A stretch of 64,000 nucleotides of DNA from Chitinophaga oryzae (GTDB lineage: Bacteria; Bacteroidota; Bacteroidia; Chitinophagales; Chitinophagaceae): positions 6,944,001-7,008,000 of the forward strand of contig NZ_CP051204.2 in the NCBI RefSeq assembly GCF_012516375.2, in the 5' to 3' direction. Each line of letters begins with the position of its first letter. Positions within the stretch are counted from its first letter, which is position 1. Below, piece after piece: positions 58,237-64,000 of the stretch. The position numbers and the translations under genes are program-made. The notes under the pieces are model-generated. The model was not told where the DNA came from and made no database searches. It worked only from the letters and a program-made list of their open reading frames with translations.

Positions 58237-58974
58237 TTAATAAATCTTTCCTTTATAAAGGCCCCACATGTGCATGCGGTGCTGTAAAGACACCCTTAAT
58301 ACACCCAGGCCGTAAATGGCGCTCCTTTTGAAGTTGATGCTGGAAGCCTCTTCAAAATACTTGGTCGGGCAGGTTATTTCCGCAATATCGTATCCTTTCA
58401 TGAATATCTGCGAAATCATTTCATTATCAAAGACAAAGTCATCGCTGTTGGCCATGTAGTTGATATTCCGGAGCACTTCTCCCGAAAAGGTGCGGTAACC
58501 GGTATGGTACTCGCTCAGCTTCTGACCGATCAGGATGTTCTGCGTGAGCGTGAGCATGCGGTTGAATACGTACTTATACAGCGGCATTCCTCCTTTGAGG
58601 GCGCCTTTGCCCAGAATGCGGGACCCGAAAACAACCGGATACAGCCCGTTGGCAATGATGCTGCACATGGCAGTGATCAGCTTGGGGGTGTACTGGTAGT
58701 CCGGGTGAAGCATCACCACCACATCGGCTCCCAGTTCCAGCGCCTTGTTGTAACAGGATTTCTGGTTACCGCCATATCCTTTGTTGTTGTCATGGCGGAT
58801 CAGGTGCTTAATCCCCAGTTGTCTTCCTATCTCCAGGGTGTCGTCCTTGCTGGCATCGTCTACCAGTACCACATCGTCCACGATGTCGAAAGGGATCTCC
58901 CGGAATGTCTTTTCCAGTGTAAGTGCTGCGTTGTAGGCCGGTAATACAACCACTATCTTTTTGTCATTCAGCAT
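58237..58974 (-). CDS. Family-2 glycosyltransferase, dolichol/polyprenol-phosphate type
   Basis: 245 residues. GT-A fold with VVLPAYNAALTLEKTFREI, VVLVDDASKDDTLEIG, NKGYGGNQKSCYNKALELGA and MLHPDYQYTPKLI. It lacks the C-terminal membrane helices of DPM1-DPM3 fusions. Such enzymes charge a lipid-phosphate with a sugar. A TACCTTTG promoter box is upstream. Probably one transcript with the following methyltransferase. Confidence 0.9.
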   Translation of the reverse strand: MLNDKKIVVVLPAYNAALTLEKTFREIPFDIVDDVVLVDDASKDDTLEIGRQLGIKHLIRHDNNKGYGGNQKSCYNKALELGADVVVMLHPDYQYTPKLITAMCSIIANGLYPVVFGSRILGKGALKGGMPLYKYVFNRMLTLTQNILIGQKLSEYHTGYRTFSGEVLRNINYMANSDDFVFDNEMISQIFMKGYDIAEITCPTKYFEEASSINFKRSAIYGLGVLRVSLQHRMHMWGLYKGKIY

Positions 58975-58996
58975 GAAAGTGGATCAAATTTGGGTG

Positions 58997-59004
58997 CAAA
59001 GGTA
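58997..59004 (-). promoter_or_regulatory. Glycosyltransferase promoter -7 box
   Basis: Minus-strand TACCTTTG, 22 bases before the ATG. Confidence 0.5.
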
Positions 59005-59091
59005 ACTCACCTGCGGATAATTCAAAATATATTGCTCAAATGCCCATACGTACCAGTCATCATGATTTAATTTTAACTATTATTAATTATT

Positions 59092-59099
59092 TATCTTTG
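59092..59099 (+). promoter_or_regulatory. -7 box for the 59161 gene
   Basis: TATCTTTG. An in-frame ATG at 59107 would make a leaderless start; the ATG at 59161 would leave a 57-base leader. Confidence 0.5.
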
Positions 59100-59160
59100 T
59101 AGCTTGATGATTTTGGCATCATATTTTCTAAAATTTTTGTTAACAAAAAGCAAAAAGAAC

Positions 59161-60489
59161 ATGTTAAAACACCTACCAACGGAAATGAAGCATGGCAATG
59201 GTTTGGAGGCCACTTGTAATAATTCGTTACCGTTAGTACAGCCCGGAAAAACTTCCCGCGCTATCAAATGGATGAAAGTGCTGCCTGCACCCTTTATCTT
59301 TTTGTTAACCTTTCAGGCCGCACAAGCCCAGGACCCGGAATTAAAAGCCATCACCTCTCCGGTCATCAAAACGCAGGACACCACCATCCGCAAGCTGGTG
59401 GAAGAAATGCAGCGTATCACAGACAATGATAAAACCAACTCCAACGCGATCCAGGCCCTGCTGCAGGGTAAAGAGATCGACAATATGAGCAAGTACGATC
59501 TCATTAAAAACAATGTTATCAACGCCAGCGAGACGTATTACCTGCTCAACAAAAAAATCATTGACCTGAAATCACGTACCACCACCAATAACCTCGATGT
59601 ATTTATTACCTCGCTCAACAACCCCGAAAGCAAGGCTTTAGGGTTCTCCCTGAGCGACCGCATCGTGGAACTGGTGGAAAAAATCATCCTGAAAAACAAA
59701 TCCGATAAGGGTGAAAAAAATTCCAAGATAGTGGAGTCTACCAAATCCATTATCAACAGCCCTATCTTCCAGAGCTTTACCTCCCTGACGCCACCGCTGG
59801 CCATCGCCAACTCCGTGATGAACTTCCTGCACAGCGTCAGCGTGAACAACAAGCAGATTAACCAGAAGTCACTGCAGGATTTTGAAAAGGAACTGAACAA
59901 ATATGTTGTGTACTATACGGCGCTGAACGATGCCAACCAGAAATTTGAGTATGGCCTCAACTTCAACAAGGACCAGCTCAGCCTGTTGCAGGACAATTTG
60001 TTCGACCACCTCTCCTTTACCACCACCTCCCTGAAGTTTCCGGCACCGCAGAAAGGCGCCAAGCCGCTGAGCCAGACGATGAACGAGTACTTCTACGAGT
60101 TCAAAAAAGAGAAAGTGGTGGAATATTTTAATCAGCTGGAAACGAAGTACACCAAAAACAAACGCATCGATTATGAATCGCTGCTGCGGGAAAATCCCAA
60201 CCTGAAAGAGGTGAACAACCAGCTGGAAGACCTGGTGCTGCAGACCAAACGTTTCGAAAATCTTTATAACGAGTACTTCACCCTGCTGGATTCTTATTAC
60301 ACCAAGGTGAACAACTCGCTGAAGATCGCGCAGGACAACGGCCTGGCCGATAAAAGCGTTATCGACAACAAACAGGCGGAATTCCGCAACCTGAAAACCG
60401 ACGCCGTACAAGAGATACAGGCATCCATCAATATCAGGGAACTGTACAGCAATACAGAAAAAATCAAGTATCGCTACCGTATATTTTAA
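59161..60489 (+). CDS. Large secreted coiled-coil protein of unknown function
   Basis: About 442 residues from the ATG at 59161; ATGs at 59107 and 59272 are alternatives. A hydrophobic signal segment (MKVLPAPFIFLLTFQAAQAQ) ends near residue 57, so the start at 59272 would give the neatest signal peptide. The mature protein is almost all helical and Asn/Lys/Leu-rich (LVEEMQRITDNDKTNSNAI, LNKKIIDLKSRTTTNNL, FENLYNEYFTLLDSYYTKV). It ends YRYRIF. I recognise no family. Its TAA stop is the first codon of a family-A repeat. Confidence 0.75.
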   Translation: MLKHLPTEMKHGNGLEATCNNSLPLVQPGKTSRAIKWMKVLPAPFIFLLTFQAAQAQDPELKAITSPVIKTQDTTIRKLVEEMQRITDNDKTNSNAIQALLQGKEIDNMSKYDLIKNNVINASETYYLLNKKIIDLKSRTTTNNLDVFITSLNNPESKALGFSLSDRIVELVEKIILKNKSDKGEKNSKIVESTKSIINSPIFQSFTSLTPPLAIANSVMNFLHSVSVNNKQINQKSLQDFEKELNKYVVYYTALNDANQKFEYGLNFNKDQLSLLQDNLFDHLSFTTTSLKFPAPQKGAKPLSQTMNEYFYEFKKEKVVEYFNQLETKYTKNKRIDYESLLRENPNLKEVNNQLEDLVLQTKRFENLYNEYFTLLDSYYTKVNNSLKIAQDNGLADKSVIDNKQAEFRNLKTDAVQEIQASINIRELYSNTEKIKYRYRIF

Positions 60490-60604
60490 TTACGAATTAC
60501 GGATTACGAATTACGAATTGAGGGTCCTTTTATGGAGGGGTTAGTAAGTAATCTCGCTGTAAGATGACCCTCAATTCGTAATTCGTAATCCGTAATTCGT
60601 AATT
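60487..60604. repeat. Family-A palindromic element, copy 5
   Basis: Perfect 39-bp arms (60488-60526 and 60566-60604), with the same unit order as copy 2, including the single GGATTACG unit and GAGGG at the inner end. The loop is alignable with copy 2. It lies between two same-direction genes and upstream of the oxyR promoter. Confidence 0.96.
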
Positions 60605-60626
60605 GTCTTTCTATAGATTTTATCAA

Positions 60627-60634
60627 TATCTTTG
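60627..60634 (+). promoter_or_regulatory. oxyR promoter -7 box, leaderless spacing
   Basis: TATCTTTG ends 4 bases before the oxyR ATG. The family-A repeat ends 23 bases upstream, where the -33 element would be. Confidence 0.6.
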
Positions 60635-60638
60635 TAGC

Positions 60639-61580
60639 ATGACAACGGTTCAATTGGAGTACATTGTTGCGGTAGACACTTACCGCAGCTTTGTGATAGC
60701 GGCGGAAAAATGCTTCGTAACCCAGCCCACGCTGAGCATGCAGATACAAAAACTGGAAGATGAGCTGGGCATTAAATTATTTGACCGCAGTAAACTGCCT
60801 GTGGTACCCACCGAAATCGGTATTGCAGTAGTAGCGCAGGCAAGGATTATCCTGAAAGAAAACGCCCGTATCCGGGAAATTATCGCCGACCAGAAAAAGG
60901 AAGTACAGGGCAACCTGAAAGTGGGCATCATCCCGACCCTTGCGCCTTACCTTCTCCCTCGTATCCTGACGGGCTTCATGAAAAAATATCCGAAGGTAAA
61001 GCTGGAAATATGGGAGTATCCTACAGAGCAGATCATTCAGCAACTGAAGCAGGAACTGCTGGATTGCGGCCTGCTGGCCACGCCGCTGCATAATCCGCAC
61101 CTGGAGGAACATCCGTTGTTTTATGAATCGTTTGTCGTATATGCCGCTAAAAGCAACCCGCTGTATGAAAAGAAAATCGTGCGGGCCGAAGAGCTGGAAC
61201 TCAAGGATGTGTGGCTGCTCAATGAAGGGCACTGTATGCGCAACCAGGTGCTGAACATCTGCAAGGACAAGTTTACCATGGGTGAGCATAAGAACCTTGA
61301 GTACAATACCGGCAGCGTGGAAACACTCAAGCGGATGGTAGACCTCAACGAAGGTTATACCATTTTACCGGAACTGTCTTTACAGGACCTGAGCAGCCGC
61401 CAGCTGAATATGGTCCGTTACTTTAAAGCGCCGGAGCCGGTAAGGGAAATCAGCCTGGTCACCCATCGCCATTTTATTAAAAAGGCGCTGATAGAAGCTT
61501 TTAAAAAGGAAATCCTGGCACATGTGCCGGAGAAAACCAAGGTGCAGAAGAACAAAAAGATTATTGAGATAGACATGTAG
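60639..61580 (+). CDS. oxyR: OxyR-type LysR-family peroxide regulator
   Basis: 313 residues from the ATG at 60639. N-terminal winged HTH (FVIAAEKCFVTQPTLSMQI, KLEDELGIKLFDR). The regulatory domain has the OxyR redox pair in NEGHCMRNQVLNIC (eight residues between Cys), as in E. coli Cys199/Cys208, and the active-site PTLAPYLLP region. It senses H2O2 by disulfide formation and activates defence genes, none of which is adjacent. The stop is followed at once by a family-B repeat. Confidence 0.92.
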   Translation: MTTVQLEYIVAVDTYRSFVIAAEKCFVTQPTLSMQIQKLEDELGIKLFDRSKLPVVPTEIGIAVVAQARIILKENARIREIIADQKKEVQGNLKVGIIPTLAPYLLPRILTGFMKKYPKVKLEIWEYPTEQIIQQLKQELLDCGLLATPLHNPHLEEHPLFYESFVVYAAKSNPLYEKKIVRAEELELKDVWLLNEGHCMRNQVLNICKDKFTMGEHKNLEYNTGSVETLKRMVDLNEGYTILPELSLQDLSSRQLNMVRYFKAPEPVREISLVTHRHFIKKALIEAFKKEILAHVPEKTKVQKNKKIIEIDM

Positions 61581-61722
61581 GGGATTTACGGATTTTAAGA
61601 TTTACGGATTTTGAGATTTTGGGAAATTCAAAAAAAGGAGACCAAAGCAGTAATAACAGCTTTGGTCTCCTTTTTTTGTCAGTTTATGAAATCAAAAAAT
61701 CGTAAATCAAAAAATCCCCAAA
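61581..61722. repeat. Family-B palindromic element, copy 4, with nested terminator
   Basis: GATTTACGGATTTT units (61584-61620) and inverse AAATCAAAAAATCGTAAATC units (61688-61715) enclose a perfect 19-bp stem. Between convergent oxyR and an M48 protease gene. Confidence 0.9.
61630..61677. terminator. Bidirectional terminator inside family-B copy 4
   Basis: A perfect 19-bp stem with seven A on the left side, GGAGACCAAAGC, a 10-base loop, and the complement ending in seven T. It has a U-run in both directions and so should stop both convergent transcripts. Confidence 0.9.
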
Positions 61723-61727
61723 TGATA

Positions 61728-62528
61728 TTATCTGGGCCTGTAGTATTTCATGGCTTCCGGCATTAGTTGCTGAAGCTGTTGTACGCGTCTGGCGTCGCTG
61801 GGGTGGGTGCTCATGAATTCGGGTGGTTTCTGGCCCTGGCTCATGTTGGCCATGCGTTGCCAGAAGGGAATGGACTCCTGCGGGTTGTAACCGGCCATGG
61901 CCATGAATATCACACCGAGGTGATCTGCTTCCAGTTCGTTCTGGCGGGAGAAAGCCATGATGCCGAGGTTACCGCCTACGCCGAAAGCCTGGTTGAACAG
62001 GTTAACGGCAGTAGGGTTTTTACCCAGGGCTACGGAGCCTGCCACCTGGATGCCTTGCGCCACCAGTCCCTGGCTCATACGTTCGTTACCGTGACGGGCG
62101 ATGGCGTGGGCGATTTCGTGTCCCATTACGCAGGCTAAAGCCGTTTCATTCTGGGTTACGGGCAGCAGTCCGGTGTATACGACTACTTTACCACCCGGCA
62201 TACACCAGGCGTTCACTTCTTTACTGTCCACCAGGTTGAATTCCCATTTATAGTCCGCTATCTGGTTGCCCATATTATTCTGGTTCATGTAGGCAGTAAC
62301 GGCGGCGGCAATCCGTTGTCCCACTCTTTTCACCATTTCCGCGTCCTTATTGGTGCTTTGCGACACTACCTTGTTGGAAGAGAGAAATGACTGATATTCC
62401 TGGAGGGCCATGGATTGCATGGTGCTTTCGGGGAGCAGGTTTAACTGGCTGCGGCCTGTTATAGGTACGCGTGAACACGCTGCTAACAGCCCGACGCCGG
62501 CAGTAAAGATAAGTGCGATCTTTTTCAT
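61728..62528 (-). CDS. M48-family metalloprotease lipoprotein
   Basis: 266 residues from the ATG at 62528. Lipobox LLAAC (Cys near residue 18). Zinc motif MGHEIAHAIARHGNER (HEIAH) with the third ligand Glu in RQNELEADHLG. THPSDARRVQQLQ is the usual C-terminal mark. Related to BepA/LoiP proteases that control outer-membrane protein quality. Monocistronic, reading into family-B copy 4. Confidence 0.93.
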   Translation of the reverse strand: MKKIALIFTAGVGLLAACSRVPITGRSQLNLLPESTMQSMALQEYQSFLSSNKVVSQSTNKDAEMVKRVGQRIAAAVTAYMNQNNMGNQIADYKWEFNLVDSKEVNAWCMPGGKVVVYTGLLPVTQNETALACVMGHEIAHAIARHGNERMSQGLVAQGIQVAGSVALGKNPTAVNLFNQAFGVGGNLGIMAFSRQNELEADHLGVIFMAMAGYNPQESIPFWQRMANMSQGQKPPEFMSTHPSDARRVQQLQQLMPEAMKYYRPR

Positions 62529-62636
62529 GGGTGAATCAAATTTATAATGCAGAAAAGCATAAAGCAAAAAGCGTGCACACTTCAGCTGGCCCGGCTTTCT
62601 GCTTTATGCTTCGATATTTATAACCTAATAGTTGAA

Positions 62637-63278
62637 TTAGTGTTTTTCCTTTCTGTTCCTGAACAACGGTACTTTGCTCTCGTTACCTTTCAACAGACGG
62701 GTGATGTTTTTCTGATGTGTTAACACTACCATCAGTGCCACGGCGATGGCAAAAATGCGGTAGTATATTTCAGGTTCATTAAAGATATACAGGATGAGGA
62801 CAGGAAATGCGATGCTGGCGATGATAGAACTTAAGGACACATAACGTGTCAGGAACAGGATCATTAAAAATACGCCGACGCAGCACAGGGCTACTACCGG
62901 CTGGATGGCCAGTACCAGGCCGAACAGCGTAGCGATGCCTTTACCGCCCCGGAAATTGGCCCAGACAGGGAAAATATGCCCTACCACGGCAGCCAGGCCC
63001 AGTCCGATCTGGAGGTTTACCAGCTGTGTCAGATGCTCGGGATCATGATAGTAGGAAACGAGGTACGCTAACCGTACCGCCAGTACACCTTTCAACATGT
63101 CTACTACCATCACAAAAGTTCCTGCTTTGGGGCCCAGTACCCGGAATGTATTGGTAGCACCGGCATTGCCGCTGCCATATTCCCTGATGTCCATCCCGAA
63201 AACGCCTTTACTTACCCATACAGCCGTAGGTACAGAACCGATCAGATAAGCACAAAAAAGCAATAAAATTTCTGTCAT
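62637..63278 (-). CDS. plsY: Acyl-phosphate:glycerol-3-phosphate acyltransferase PlsY
   Basis: 213 residues from the ATG at 63278. Five or so membrane helices with AYLIGSVPTAVWVSK, YGSGNAGATNTFRVLG and GHIFPVWANFRGGKGIAT, the three PlsY motifs. It makes lysophosphatidic acid, the first step of phospholipid synthesis. The C-terminus (LLKGNESKVPLFRNRKEKH) is basic and cytoplasmic. Confidence 0.96.
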   Translation of the reverse strand: MTEILLLFCAYLIGSVPTAVWVSKGVFGMDIREYGSGNAGATNTFRVLGPKAGTFVMVVDMLKGVLAVRLAYLVSYYHDPEHLTQLVNLQIGLGLAAVVGHIFPVWANFRGGKGIATLFGLVLAIQPVVALCCVGVFLMILFLTRYVSLSSIIASIAFPVLILYIFNEPEIYYRIFAIAVALMVVLTHQKNITRLLKGNESKVPLFRNRKEKH

Positions 63279-63392
63279 CACTATAAGTTAGGATTGCTAA
63301 GATAACAAATTCTGTGTTAAAATTAAGCAAACATTAGAAAAGTTTGTAACACAAAAGTTGGATTATCAGCACTTTTCATATAAAATTTAAAA

Positions 63393-64000
63393 CTATTCCT
63401 TGTCAGCCGCCTGAAGTTTCAGTGCCAGCCAGTTGTCTTTTTCTATTTTATCCAGCAGCACAAAGCCGGCCGGGACCGCCGATGCCAGTATTTGCTGTTC
63501 GTCTGACGGCATGATACCGCTCAGCAGCAGGATACCATCGGGCGCCATTAAACGGCGCATATCGCTCATAAACCGCAACAGTACGTTCAGATTGATGTTG
63601 GCCAGTATGATATCATATGTGTCCGTCACCGCATCCAGGTTGTCCGCCTGCCATACCGTTGTATGCTGCGTATGATTGGTATGAATGTTCTCCAGCGTAT
63701 TGTTTACTGCCCACTCATCATAGTCGATCGCATCTGTTTTAGCCGCCCCCATCTTGTCTGCCAGGATGGCCAGGATCCCTGTACCGGTACCGAAATCGAA
63801 CACTTTCTTCCCCTCAAATGAAAGATGTTGCATCAACCGTATCATAGACGAGGTAGTGGCGTGATGCCCGGTACCGAACGACATCTTGGGTGTGATCACG
63901 ATCTCATAGACAGGCGCCGGTGTAAAAGGCGGATGAAACCCGGCCCTGATGCCACAAAAGCCATCTACCCGCACAGGCTCAAAATTGCTCTCCCACACTG
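63393..64000 (-). CDS. prmA: Ribosomal protein L11 methyltransferase PrmA (N-terminus beyond the edge)
   Basis: The frame is open to the right edge, so the N-terminal substrate-binding domain is missing; about 202 residues are present. EIVITPKMSFGTGHHATTSSM and VFDFGTGTGILAILADKMGA form the SAM site, and DIILANINLNVLL is the catalytic NxN-type loop. It methylates ribosomal protein L11. A 115-base gap separates it from plsY. Confidence 0.93.
   Translation of the reverse strand, partial: VWESNFEPVRVDGFCGIRAGFHPPFTPAPVYEIVITPKMSFGTGHHATTSSMIRLMQHLSFEGKKVFDFGTGTGILAILADKMGAAKTDAIDYDEWAVNNTLENIHTNHTQHTTVWQADNLDAVTDTYDIILANINLNVLLRFMSDMRRLMAPDGILLLSGIMPSDEQQILASAVPAGFVLLDKIEKDNWLALKLQAADKE

Noticed and set aside
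13391..61722. CRISPR array as explanation for the repeated units
   Set aside because: Units are tandem or inverse without regular unique spacers, and no cas genes are present.

Overview
The window looks like a chromosome segment of a Bacteroidota organism of the Chitinophagaceae type, most like Chitinophaga. Support comes from TAnnTTTG -7 promoter boxes, starts without Shine-Dalgarno sequences, gene content such as NamZ/DUF1343, group-2 PyrF and peptidase T, and a GC content near 50%. The genus is inferred from protein style; no search was possible.

Region 1 (1 to about 8.5 kb) is the early/lysogeny end of a prophage that continues past the left edge. A LexA/CI-type repressor (6880-7515) reads right and a long early operon reads left: a small HTH protein, several micro-proteins, a tRNA-Ser(GCU), a putative ssDNA-binding-like protein, a RecE/DUF3799 exonuclease, NinG, a replisome organizer and a DnaC-like ATPase cut by the window edge. 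Three matching 14-bp palindromes flank or enter the repressor gene. The right end is marked by a possible tRNA 3'-end attachment site followed by a strong hairpin. No integrase or structural gene is visible.

Region 2 (8.5-39 kb) is ordinary chromosome: DUF2130 protein, HAD phosphatase, DUF4136 lipoprotein with an outer-membrane barrel, ApbE, an MFS exporter, glutaryl-CoA dehydrogenase, PyrF, Mrp/ApbC, 3-hydroxybutyryl-CoA dehydrogenase, YigZ, RibD, PrmC, ExbB/ExbD, peptidase T, MetE, SlyD, NamZ, Fmt, a LysM/RlpA-like protein, an rRNA m5C methyltransferase and the three-subunit transhydrogenase PntAA-PntAB-PntB.

Region 3 (39.5-49.9 kb) is a complete heme locus. hemH-hemG read left; hemA-C-D-E-F-[four-helix-bundle gene]-B-L read right. 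Together they cover every step from glutamyl-tRNA to protoheme by the protoporphyrin route, with oxygen-dependent HemF and a HemB lacking the zinc-type Cys triad.

Region 4 (50-64 kb) holds an RND tripartite efflux operon, an esterase, a methyltransferase, a family-2 glycosyltransferase, an unrecognised secreted protein, OxyR, an M48 protease lipoprotein, PlsY and the C-terminal part of PrmA.

The most unusual signal is not a gene. From 13 kb to 62 kb the intergenic gaps carry about twelve long palindromes of three families, built from short repeated units: A around GAATTAC, B around GATTTAC/GATTTTTT, and C around GCAAAG. Arms reach 59 bp. Changes in one arm are mirrored in the other. Element ends repeatedly coincide exactly with the stop codon of a flanking gene. 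One family-B element is split around a small S23-type four-helix-bundle gene inside the heme operon, which makes that protein a candidate partner of the repeats.
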